Origin: Sphingomonas immobilis
GTDB lineage: Bacteria > Pseudomonadota > Alphaproteobacteria > Sphingomonadales > Sphingomonadaceae
Assembly (NCBI RefSeq): GCF_030580995.1
Contig: NZ_JAUQSZ010000018.1
Coordinates: 1 to 64,000 of the forward strand
Direction of reading: 5' to 3'
DNA length: 64,000 nt
Below, in pieces: positions 45,700 through 54,886 of the stretch (positions are counted from its first letter, which is position 1; each line of letters starts with the position of its first letter). The position numbers and the translations under genes are program-made. A model generated the notes under the pieces. The model saw only the letters and a program-made list of their open reading frames with translations. It searched no databases and had not been told where the DNA came from.

Positions 45700-46404
45700 A
45701 TGTCGATCGCTTTCAGTGAGCTGAAGGTCGCCGCCCAACCCGGGCCCGTCCGCTCCCCCGCACCGCGAAAGAACTGGGTCCGCGCGATCGCGGATTCTGC
45801 TGCGATGATCCGCGCGCTCGACATTGTCATCAGTTCTGTTGCGCTGTTTTGTCTTGCGCCATTGCTTATGCTGACCGCGGCGATCGTCTATTTCGCCGAT
45901 CCCGGCCCGATCCTGTTCGGCCAGCGCCGCATCGGCCGCGGCGGCAAGATGTTCCGCTGCCTGAAGTTCCGGTCGATGGTGATGGATGCCGAGGCACGCC
46001 TCACCAAGATCCTCGCGGAATCGCCGGAGGCGCGCGCCGAATGGGCGCTCGACCAGAAGCTGAAGGTCGATCCGCGCATCACGCCGATCGGCCGTTTCCT
46101 GCGGATGAGCAGCATCGACGAGCTGCCGCAGCTCTGGAACGTCCTGCGCGGCGACATGAGCATCGTCGGCCCGCGTCCGATCGTCGAAGCCGAGGCGGTT
46201 CGCTATGGCCGCTACATCGTCAATTATTCGAGCGTGCGGCCCGGCATCACCGGCCTGTGGCAGGTCAGCGGCCGCAACAACGTCTGCTATCGCCGCCGCG
46301 TCGCGCTCGATGTCGCATATGCGCGCTCGCAGTCGCTGGGTCTCAACGTGAAGATCCTGCTGATGACCGTTCCCTCGGTCCTGATGGCGCGCGGCTCCTA
46401 CTGA
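45700..46404 (+). CDS. Initiating sugar-phosphate transferase (undecaprenyl-phosphate acceptor)
   Basis: A 234-residue polyprenyl-phosphate hexose-1-phosphate transferase that places the first sugar on undecaprenyl phosphate. One membrane helix (about 42-65) precedes the catalytic domain: FGQRRIGRGGKMFRCLKFRS, MDAEARL, then IDELPQLWNVLRGDMSIVGP and RPGITGLWQVSGRN. The N-terminal four-helix region of longer WbaP-type enzymes is absent, so it is the short form. ATG 45700 is preferred over GTG 45694. Confidence 0.92.
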   Translation: MSIAFSELKVAAQPGPVRSPAPRKNWVRAIADSAAMIRALDIVISSVALFCLAPLLMLTAAIVYFADPGPILFGQRRIGRGGKMFRCLKFRSMVMDAEARLTKILAESPEARAEWALDQKLKVDPRITPIGRFLRMSSIDELPQLWNVLRGDMSIVGPRPIVEAEAVRYGRYIVNYSSVRPGITGLWQVSGRNNVCYRRRVALDVAYARSQSLGLNVKILLMTVPSVLMARGSY

Positions 46405-46581
46405 TCGCCTGCGCCGGAGTACCGGCACGCCCGATTTGCCTTTCCTTTCAACGCAAACCGGCCTTTCCTCCCTCCTGTCACACGGGAACATCCGTCCGTT
46501 GCCACGCATTACTTCAGTTCTCGTAAAGCGGCCCCGCCGGGGCGGGCGCGAGCAAGGACGACCCTGCCTGGAGAGGATCGG

Positions 46582-46815
46582 GTGAAGCACAATGCAAGAT
46601 CCGGCGCGGCGAGCATGGCGCGGCTGCGCGAACTGGCACGGGAGCGCGCCGCAACGCCCGCCCCCGTACGCGGACCAGCCGAACAGCGCGGCGCCGCGAC
46701 CGGCGACATGGTCCGCCCGCACCCCGACCTGAACCTACCGGCGCTGGCGTTCTCGGCGATCGTCAGCCTCATCCTGTGGTCGCTGATCGTCGAACTGATC
46801 GTCGCGATCGCCTGA
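46582..46815 (+). CDS. Small tail-anchored membrane protein, unknown function
   Basis: A 77-residue basic, Ala/Arg-rich protein with one C-terminal helix (LPALAFSAIVSLILWSLIVE). The GTG follows GAGAGG. Its stop codon directly abuts the stop of the oppositely oriented GH26-RTX gene. No family recognised. Confidence 0.5.
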   Translation: MKHNARSGAASMARLRELARERAATPAPVRGPAEQRGAATGDMVRPHPDLNLPALAFSAIVSLILWSLIVELIVAIA

Positions 46816-49656
46816 TCACCCGAAATGGTATCCGGTCACGTCGCCCTGCAGGTGTGACGGGTCCACGCCGAGCAGCTTGATGCTGTTCGATCCGTCGAGC
46901 TGGATCAACGTGTCGCGCCCGTCGTAGCTGACCACCGGCATGCGCCCGGCGGCGAGCCAATAGGACAGATCGAGCGAATCCGCCCCGCCCACGCCGAAAT
47001 CGGTGATCGTGTCGCGACCGCTCGATGCACCGAACACGAAGCGATCCGCCCCGCCGCCGCCGGTCAACGTGTCGGCGCCCCACGATCCGTCGATGACATT
47101 GGCCAGCGCGTTGCCGACGATGACGTTGTCGAGCCCATTGCCGGTCGCGCGCACGGCGTTGCCGGTCAGCGTGAGCGCCTCGAAATTGTTGCCCAGCGTC
47201 AGATCGATCGAGCTGTAGACGCGGTCGTAACCGGCGTTGCTCCACTCGACGATGACGTCGCCGATATTGTCGACATAATAGGTGTCGTCGCCCGCACCGC
47301 CGTCCATCTTGTCGGCGCCGGTGCCGCCATCGAGAATGTCGTTGCCGTTGCCCGCGGTCAGCGTGTCGTTGCCGTCCATGCCGTACAGCGTGTCGTTGCC
47401 ATCGCCGCCCTGCAGCCAGTTGACGCCGCTGTTGCCGGTGATGACGTTATCGAGCGCGTTGCCGGTGCCGTTGACCGAATAGGTGCCGGTGAGCACCAGA
47501 TTCTCGACATTGGCACCCAGCGTGTAGGCATGGCCGGTCATCACCGTATCGATGCCGGCATTGGCCTGCTCGATCACCACGTCGGCCGTCGCATCGAGGA
47601 TGTAGGTGTCGTTGCCGGCACCGCCCTCGAGGATGTCGGCACCATAGCCGCCGTCGAGCACATTGTTGCCGGCATTGCCGACGATATGGTTGTTGAGGCC
47701 GTTGCCCGTCGCGTTGATGTTCGCAATTCCGGTCAGCGTCAGGTTCTCGAGATTGTTGGTCAGCGTGTAGCTGATGCTGGAGATGACGCTGTCGTTGCCG
47801 GCATTGGCCCATTCGGTGACCACGTCGCCGGCGTTATCGACATAGTAGGTGTCGTCGCCGAGGCCGCCGAGCATCGTGTCCGCGCCCTGGCCGCCATTGA
47901 TGACGTTGTTGCCCTCATTGCCGGTGATCGTGTTGTCGCCGGCGCTGCCGGTGCCGTTGATGTCGCCAGCGCCCATTGCCAGCACGAGCTTCTCGACGTT
48001 GATCGGCAGTGCATAGGACACGGTCGAGATCACCGTGTCGGTGCCACCCAGGCCGAAATTATACCATTCGATCACCTGATCGGCGGCATTGTCGACATAA
48101 TAGGTGTCGTCGCCATTGCCGCCGTCGAGCCGATCGATGCCGGTGCCGCCGTCGAGAATGTCGTTGCCGTCCCCGCCAGCGAGGCGGTCGTTGCCGGCCA
48201 TGCCGTAGAGCTTGTCGTTACCGCTCCCGCCCGCGAGGTTGTTGTTCAGCGCGTTGCCGGTGATGACATTGTCGAGCGCGTTGCCGTGGCCACTCAACGC
48301 CTTGCCGATCAGCGTCAGATTCTCGAGATTGGCGCCGAGCGTGTAGTCGATGGTCGATTCAACCGTATCGGTCCCCTCGCCCGCATATTCGACGATCGTA
48401 TCGCCCGCATCGACGTTGCGATACGTGTCGTCGCCAGTGCCGCCGTACAGCAGGTCGCGACCGCCACCGCCATCGAGCACGTCATTGCCGCCCTCGCCGC
48501 GCAGGACGTTGTTGCCGCCGTTGCCGTAGAGGACATTGTCGATCGAGTTGCCGGTGCCGTTGAGCGATCCGGTGCCCGTCAGCCGCAGCACCTCGACCAG
48601 CGACGGCAGGGTATAGCTCACGCTCGCCTCGACCGTGTCGGTGCCGGAGTTGAAATATTCGGTGATGGTGTCGTTTGCGCTGTCGACGACATAGGTATCG
48701 TCGCCGCGCCCACCGTACATATGGTCGCTTGCCGTACCGCCATCGAGCCGGTCGGCACCGTCGGTGCCGATCACCGTTCCCGGCGTGCCGGCAATGGCCT
48801 TGGGCACGACGATCGCCGTGTCGTTGTCGGGGCCGGTGAACAGCGATTTGAACATATCGCCGACACCGGGATACTGGCCGCCGCTGAGCATGCCGGTATA
48901 GGCCGAGTTCGAGTTCCAGTAATTCTGGAACAACATCCCGTGATCCTCGAACCACTTGGCGGCGAGTTCCACGAAGGGCGCGGCGTTGGGCGTGTTGACG
49001 CCCCATTCGGAGATCGCGGTCGGCTTCTGGTGGAGCGCGGCGAAATCCTGCTGCCATTGCAGGCCGTAGCTCATGGTCACGAACTTCTGGAACGCCGCGA
49101 CCGGATCGGTGCCCTGATATTGGGTGTTGTAGTAGAAATCCATGCCGATCACGTCGACATACTTGTCGCCCGGATAGGCGAGCTCGGGATTGACGCCGAA
49201 ATTGCCCGCGTTCGGATTCCATTCGAACACGAACTTGTCGGAGACCGAGCGAAAGACGTCGACGACGTGGCGGAAAGCAGCCGCATACGTCTCGGGCTGG
49301 CCGATCGCCGACCAAGGGAACCAACTGGCGTTGAATTCCCAGCCGAGCCGGATGTAGATCTGGTCGTCGGTGGTCAGGTTCGCGGCGAATTGCTTGGCGA
49401 TGGCAAGATACTGTGCGTCGTAATCGCCGGCGACCGCGTTGCTCAGCGTCGCGCCCTGGACGATCAGCGGCACCGACCAGATGTGGTCGACATTCTGGCC
49501 CTTGAAGACGTTGTAGACGTAGTTGAGCGAGCTTTTCAGCGCATCCCAATTGCTGTTGTTGCCGAACACGGTGATGTTGCGGAGATCCTCTCCGAGCCAG
49601 CTTCGCGCGTTGGTAAGCTCGGCAACTGTGTTGCCGACAAACAAAGATGTTTTCAC
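46816..49656 (-). CDS. GH26-like hydrolase with long RTX repeat region
   Basis: A 946-residue predicted secreted glycanase. GH26-like domain at about 1-290: candidate acid/base Glu107 (IRLGWEFNASW), YPGDKYVDVIGMD and candidate nucleophile Glu217 (AISEWGVN). About six 80-110-residue units follow, each with SYTLxxNVENLxLTG, NxLDNVITGN and GGxGxDxLxGG calcium-binding nonapeptides. The C-terminus reads DRFVFGASSGRDTITDFG and then GSNSIKLLGV before a short hydrophobic tail, matching the end of the gene at 19104. No N-terminal leader. The GTG at 49656 (MKTSLFVGNT) follows GGGGCGAG; the frame continues upstream to a TTG at 49683. Confidence 0.9.
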   Translation of the reverse strand: MKTSLFVGNTVAELTNARSWLGEDLRNITVFGNNSNWDALKSSLNYVYNVFKGQNVDHIWSVPLIVQGATLSNAVAGDYDAQYLAIAKQFAANLTTDDQIYIRLGWEFNASWFPWSAIGQPETYAAAFRHVVDVFRSVSDKFVFEWNPNAGNFGVNPELAYPGDKYVDVIGMDFYYNTQYQGTDPVAAFQKFVTMSYGLQWQQDFAALHQKPTAISEWGVNTPNAAPFVELAAKWFEDHGMLFQNYWNSNSAYTGMLSGGQYPGVGDMFKSLFTGPDNDTAIVVPKAIAGTPGTVIGTDGADRLDGGTASDHMYGGRGDDTYVVDSANDTITEYFNSGTDTVEASVSYTLPSLVEVLRLTGTGSLNGTGNSIDNVLYGNGGNNVLRGEGGNDVLDGGGGRDLLYGGTGDDTYRNVDAGDTIVEYAGEGTDTVESTIDYTLGANLENLTLIGKALSGHGNALDNVITGNALNNNLAGGSGNDKLYGMAGNDRLAGGDGNDILDGGTGIDRLDGGNGDDTYYVDNAADQVIEWYNFGLGGTDTVISTVSYALPINVEKLVLAMGAGDINGTGSAGDNTITGNEGNNVINGGQGADTMLGGLGDDTYYVDNAGDVVTEWANAGNDSVISSISYTLTNNLENLTLTGIANINATGNGLNNHIVGNAGNNVLDGGYGADILEGGAGNDTYILDATADVVIEQANAGIDTVMTGHAYTLGANVENLVLTGTYSVNGTGNALDNVITGNSGVNWLQGGDGNDTLYGMDGNDTLTAGNGNDILDGGTGADKMDGGAGDDTYYVDNIGDVIVEWSNAGYDRVYSSIDLTLGNNFEALTLTGNAVRATGNGLDNVIVGNALANVIDGSWGADTLTGGGGADRFVFGASSGRDTITDFGVGGADSLDLSYWLAAGRMPVVSYDGRDTLIQLDGSNSIKLLGVDPSHLQGDVTGYHFG

Positions 49657-49938
49657 GTTTCTCGCCCCACAATATAAAGGCAAGGGTGTATCGAAACACT
49701 TTTATCGCAGTTCGATCCGCCCCCGGACAATCGAACTTTTATCTTTGTTGCGACTATAAACCCTCAATCGATGAAGTTAAACCACATTTACTACAATGTT
49801 GCAGGATATATACTTCGATAAAATACCTATAGAGTGCGAATAGCCTCCGTATAAATACTATATTGCAGACGAAACGAAAAACCGGCCGCGCGCATAAGCA
49901 CACGACCGGCCTTTTCGGAATCGACGGTTCGCAGACGG
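49657..49938. other. AT-rich intergenic region upstream of the third GH26-RTX gene
   Basis: About 280 bp between two leftward genes. Positions 49680-49870 are AT-rich, as upstream of the other two GH26-RTX genes, though the exact 12-base core of the shared element is not found. It contains the terminator at 49877. No gene is seen. Confidence 0.55.
49877..49915 (-). terminator. Rho-independent terminator of the acyltransferase gene
   Basis: GGCCG (49884-49888) and CGGCC (49907-49911) form a stem with flanking A- and T-runs on both sides, so it could work in either direction. It lies 24 bp past the acyltransferase stop. Confidence 0.55.
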
Positions 49939-51138
49939 TCAGCGCAGCGCGGTGCGGGTCCGTGCAGGCTGGAAGATCGCCGGGATCGGCACCGCGGCGA
50001 GCGCCGTCATACCACGCATCACGCCACGACGCGCGAGCGGTTCGGTATGTTCGGCCACCAGGTACGAAAGCAGCATCACTGCCACCAGCCCCGCCACCAG
50101 CGCCATGCCGGGCGCCACACCGCTCGCGAGCAATGTGCCCGTGATCAGCGTGCCGAACGGCTGGTGCAGCAGATACAGCGGGAAGGTGATGAGCCCGAGC
50201 GTGCGTATGGTGCGCGCGTGCGCACCGAGCACGCGGTTGATCGGCCCGTTGGCGGCGATCGACACGATCAGCGCCCCCATCGCCACGACCCAGATGGCGG
50301 CGGCCGTGAGCGGTGCGGCCTCGTAATTGGCCCAGGCGGCGGCGCGATAGGCCTCGGCCACCACTTGCAGCGTGCCGGCGGCGAACATCAGCGTCGCCAT
50401 GACGACACGGAGCCGCGTAACGCCGCGCACCGCGATCAGCCACATCAGCACGCCGAGCGCAAAGAAGCAGCCATGTTCGAGCAGCAGGAACCGCCCGACG
50501 CGGATCAGGCCGAGCGACACGAGCTGGTGCAGCACACCGGGAACGCCGGGCGCCATCGTCACCCAATAGGCGACCCAACCGAGCGCGCTGGCACTGCCGA
50601 TACCGATCGCGAGCCATTCGAGCTTGTCGATACGGCGGAAGCGGATCAGCATGAAGATCGTGGCGTAGAAGATCACCTCGATTGGCAGCGTCCAGAACGT
50701 CTCCGTCACCCACGGGCCGGTGGGCCAGAAGGCGAGCGACATCAGATAGGCACGAATCGTCTCGCCGAGGCCGTCGCCGCTCAGCAGCATGACGGGGACG
50801 ATCGCCGTCGCGCAGACCGCGACACCGGGCACGAGCCGCGCGACGCGGCTTTCCAGGAACGCGCCGGGCGTGCGGCCGAAGGCGGTGTAGGCGATCACGA
50901 AGCCGCTGATCACGAAGAAGATCTGCACGCCGATCCAGCCGGTGTTGAAGAACGGCGTCAGGCCCTCATAGACATTGAAATGCGCCATCAGCGGATTGGC
51001 CTGCATCTCCGGCCCGACGCGATTGTAGAAGGCAAGATGATACAGCGCCACGAACGCCGCCGCGAAAAATCTCAGCAAATCTATGCCGAGTATTTGTTTG
51101 GATCCGGTTTTTCCGTTACTGCTAGCGAGACTACTCAT
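49939..51138 (-). CDS. Acyltransferase-3 family membrane protein
   Basis: A 399-residue, about ten-helix protein. GIDLLRFFAAAFVALYHLAF carries the family His, TGWIGVQIFFVISGFVIAYT is the second signature, and FWTLPIEVIFYATIFML the third. Probably acylates extracytoplasmic sugars. The ATG has AAGGGGATC upstream. It is divergent from the UDP-glucuronate decarboxylase gene. Confidence 0.88.
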   Translation of the reverse strand: MSSLASSNGKTGSKQILGIDLLRFFAAAFVALYHLAFYNRVGPEMQANPLMAHFNVYEGLTPFFNTGWIGVQIFFVISGFVIAYTAFGRTPGAFLESRVARLVPGVAVCATAIVPVMLLSGDGLGETIRAYLMSLAFWPTGPWVTETFWTLPIEVIFYATIFMLIRFRRIDKLEWLAIGIGSASALGWVAYWVTMAPGVPGVLHQLVSLGLIRVGRFLLLEHGCFFALGVLMWLIAVRGVTRLRVVMATLMFAAGTLQVVAEAYRAAAWANYEAAPLTAAAIWVVAMGALIVSIAANGPINRVLGAHARTIRTLGLITFPLYLLHQPFGTLITGTLLASGVAPGMALVAGLVAVMLLSYLVAEHTEPLARRGVMRGMTALAAVPIPAIFQPARTRTALR

Positions 51139-51466
51139 CGCTGATCCCCTTATCTAAGCGGCGGCATGGGTGACGCCTGGTCGTTGGAACGCCGATTCAC
51201 GATTTTGCGTGCGTTCACACCCTTCAAGTATTGCGCGCAGCATCGTCTCATGCGCGAGTCCGAAGGGTCGCGGCGGAGGCTGCCAGCTATTGGGCGCTGT
51301 GCCAAGATGGTACGCATTGTGCCGGCGCGGGACGATAGGGGCACCGGACCTCGCCAGGCCGCGTCAGGCCCGCACCGGCCATATGCGCCGTTGACACTAT
51401 TCCGGTCCTCTCCCAAACCGCGCTCGCCCCGGCCGGTCCTCGGCTTACAGAAGGTATAATTCCCGC
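51139..51466. other. Divergent intergenic region
   Basis: About 330 bp between the acyltransferase and the UDP-glucuronate decarboxylase. Short overlapping frames occur but none shows a family pattern or clear ribosome site. Promoters for both genes are expected here. Confidence 0.4.
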
Positions 51467-52441
<975 letters not shown>

Positions 52442-52498
52442 GCCGGGACGTTCCCCGCGTAACGCCTTTTTAGGCGCCGCGCCCGCATAAGTCGCGGC

Positions 52499-53554
52499 AT
52501 GGCAACGCCCCCCACGATCAGCGTCCTGATGGCGATCTACAACGGCGCGTCGCTCGTGCCGGAGACGATCGCTTCGTTGCAGGCGCAGACCTTCACCGAC
52601 TGGGAGCTGATCGTCGTCGACGATTGCTCCGCCGACGACAGCATCGCGGTGGTGGAAGCGATCGGTGACTCCCGCATCCGCGTGACCCGGCAGGCGGAGA
52701 ATGGCGGCGTCGTCCTCGCCCGCAACGCCGCCTTCGCGCAGGCACGCGGGCGCTATATCGCCGCGCTCGACCATGACGACCTCTGCAAGCCGACGCGCTT
52801 CGCCAAGCAGGTCGCCTATCTCGACACGAACCCGGAGACGGTGCTGCTCGGCACCGCCGCCGATATCCTCGACGACGGCGCGATCCTGCCGCCGACGCTC
52901 GCGCCCGTCACCACGCCGAGCGTGATCGAATGGCTGCTCAAGATCGAGAATCCGCTCGTCTGGTCCTCGGTGATGATGCGCGCCGATGCCGCCCGCGCGA
53001 TGGGCGTGTTCATGCGGCCCGAGCTGATCTGCGCGGAGGACTACGACCTCTACCACCGCATCGCCCGCCACGGCACGATCGCGCGGCTCGACGAGGAGCT
53101 GATGACCTATCGCCGCGTGCGCGGCAGCCTGTCCCAGAGCCGTGCCGACGAGGTCCGCGCCTGCGCGATCCGCGTGCTGGCCGACGCGCACCGCCCCGAT
53201 TTCGGCGATGCGGCCGACGAGATGGCTGAGCTCGTCACGCTCTACATCATGCGCCAGCAGCCGATCCCCGACCGCGCGACGCTGCAACGGCTCGGCGAGA
53301 CGCTGGTGAAGCTGCAGACGCATTTCATCGAGACGCGCCGACCCGATGCGCTCAGCCGCAAGCTGCTGCGCTGGGAAACCGCCCGCCGCTGGGCGCGGGT
53401 GGGGCGGATCGGGTTGCGGACGGGAGCGCTGGGGCTGATCGAGACGGCAAGTGTGCGGCCCGATCACCTCGGGCTGGGATACGCGAGCTTCGACGAGCTG
53501 ATCCTGTCGCGGATCGTCGGGGGGATGCGCAATACCGTGCGGCGGGTCGCTTGA
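52499..53554 (+). CDS. Family 2 glycosyltransferase
   Basis: A 351-residue GT-A enzyme: ISVLMAIYNGASLVPETIAS, WELIVVDDCSADDSI, RNAAFAQARGRYIAALDHDD (DxD) and a later LICAEDYDLYHRIARHG (the ED acceptor motif). There is no C-terminal membrane domain. It is probably the last EPS gene on the right, 58 bp after the decarboxylase. The ribosome site is weak. Confidence 0.87.
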   Translation: MATPPTISVLMAIYNGASLVPETIASLQAQTFTDWELIVVDDCSADDSIAVVEAIGDSRIRVTRQAENGGVVLARNAAFAQARGRYIAALDHDDLCKPTRFAKQVAYLDTNPETVLLGTAADILDDGAILPPTLAPVTTPSVIEWLLKIENPLVWSSVMMRADAARAMGVFMRPELICAEDYDLYHRIARHGTIARLDEELMTYRRVRGSLSQSRADEVRACAIRVLADAHRPDFGDAADEMAELVTLYIMRQQPIPDRATLQRLGETLVKLQTHFIETRRPDALSRKLLRWETARRWARVGRIGLRTGALGLIETASVRPDHLGLGYASFDELILSRIVGGMRNTVRRVA

Positions 53555-53556
53555 TC

Positions 53557-53640
53557 GTCGCCCCGGCGGAGGCCGGGGCCGCTGTGTTTATGGCAAACCA
53601 TTGGCTAAAACTCGGCGGACCCGGCATCCGCCGGGGCGAC
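53557..53640. repeat. REP-like inverted repeat after the GT2 gene
   Basis: Arms 53557-53580 and 53617-53640 match at 22 of 24 positions as inverted repeats (starting GTCGCCCCGGCGGA), with a 36-bp spacer. Long imperfect palindromes of this kind are common intergenic elements in sphingomonads. It could form a hairpin at the mRNA end. Confidence 0.75.
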
Positions 53641-53685
53641 GGTATGGCTTTGACACGCTTCCACCAAATCCCTACATAGTATCAT

Positions 53686-54741
53686 ATGAAACAGGATACC
53701 GCGCCCGCTTCGAACCCCAACCCGCTCGGCCTCAACGGCTTCGAGTTCGTCGAATTCACCTCGCCCGATCCCGAGGGCATGGGGAAGCAGCTTGAACAGC
53801 TCGGCTTTACGGCGACGCATCGCCACCCGACCAAGAACGTGACCCGCTACAAGCAGGGCCGCATCAACATGATGATCAATCGCGACGAGGCTGGCCGCGT
53901 CGCCGCCTTCCGCGGTGAGCACGGCCCCTCGGCATCCGCTATGGCGTTCCGCGTCGCCGACCCGGCCAAGGCGATGGAATGGGCGCTCGCCAACGGCGCC
54001 AAGCCCACGGAAGAGGACGATACCGTCATTCAGGGGATCGGCGGCTCCTACCTCTATTTCATTCAGGACGGCATCGATCTCTACGCCGACTGGGCCGAGT
54101 TTCCCGGATGGCGCGAGAGGGAGGCGGCGAACAGCGTCGGCCTCGACCTGCTCGATCACCTCACCCACAACGTCCGGCGCGGGCAGATGCGGGTGTGGAG
54201 CGAATTCTACCGCACGTTGTTCGGTTTCGAGGAGCAGAAGTTCTTCGACATCAAGGGCCAGGCGACCGGCCTGTTCAGCCAGGCGATGATCGCGCCCGAT
54301 CATGCCATCCGCATCCCGCTCAACGAGAGCCAGGACGACACGAGCCAGATCGAGGAATTCATCCGCGAATATAATGGCGAAGGCATCCAGCACCTCGCGC
54401 TGACCACCGACGACATCTTCGCGACGATCGAGACGCTGCGGTCACGCGGCGTGAAACTGCAGGATACGATCGACACCTATTACGAACTGGTCGACACGCG
54501 CGTGCCCGGCCACGGCGAGGATCTCGACCGGCTGAAGAAGAACAAGATCCTCATCGACGGCGACGTCGAGCGCGAAGGCATTCTGCTGCAGATCTTCACC
54601 GAAAATATGTTCGGCCCGATCTTCTTCGAAATCATCCAGCGCAAGGGCAACGAGGGCTTCGGCAACGGCAATTTCCAGGCGCTGTACGAGTCGATCGAGC
54701 TGGACCAGATTCGCCGGGGTGTGGTGACGGTTGAGAAGTGA
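53686..54741 (+). CDS. hppD: 4-hydroxyphenylpyruvate dioxygenase
   Basis: A 351-residue Fe(II) enzyme turning 4-hydroxyphenylpyruvate into homogentisate in tyrosine breakdown. The two vicinal-oxygen-chelate halves are visible. Expected metal ligands are His in LLDHLTHNV, His in GIQHLALTTDD and Glu in GPIFFEIIQRKG; GFGNGNFQALYESIE is the family's C-terminal signature. Length is normal. REP-like palindromes lie on both sides. hmgA follows on the same strand. Confidence 0.96.
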   Translation: MKQDTAPASNPNPLGLNGFEFVEFTSPDPEGMGKQLEQLGFTATHRHPTKNVTRYKQGRINMMINRDEAGRVAAFRGEHGPSASAMAFRVADPAKAMEWALANGAKPTEEDDTVIQGIGGSYLYFIQDGIDLYADWAEFPGWREREAANSVGLDLLDHLTHNVRRGQMRVWSEFYRTLFGFEEQKFFDIKGQATGLFSQAMIAPDHAIRIPLNESQDDTSQIEEFIREYNGEGIQHLALTTDDIFATIETLRSRGVKLQDTIDTYYELVDTRVPGHGEDLDRLKKNKILIDGDVEREGILLQIFTENMFGPIFFEIIQRKGNEGFGNGNFQALYESIELDQIRRGVVTVEK

Positions 54742-54760
54742 CCGCGCTGCACCTCAATCC

Positions 54761-54866
54761 GTCATCCCGGACTTGTTCCGGGATCCATGGTGCCGCAAAC
54801 GTGCCGGCAAGAGGCTCTTGCGATGCGCTCGCGGAGCCTTGGACCCCGGAACAAGTCCGGGGTGAC
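54761..54866. repeat. REP-like inverted repeat between hppD and hmgA
   Basis: Arms 54761-54786 and 54841-54866 pair at 24 of 26 positions (arm core CCGGACTTGTTCCGG). The arms begin GTCATCCCGG, a pattern seen in many alphaproteobacterial intergenic palindromes. The two arms lie 54 bp apart and fill most of the gap. Confidence 0.8.
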
Positions 54867-54886
54867 GTTGGGAGGAAGGCGCGGCC

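Noticed and set aside
46900..48800. Regular DNA repeats that could suggest a CRISPR-like array
   Set aside because: They are degenerate, in frame and encode GGxGxDxLx nonapeptides; there are no constant repeats with unique spacers.
47530..49677. A 715-codon plus-strand frame with many short repeats
   Set aside because: It is the antisense of the RTX repeats at 46816-49656; periodicity comes from the calcium-binding nonapeptides.
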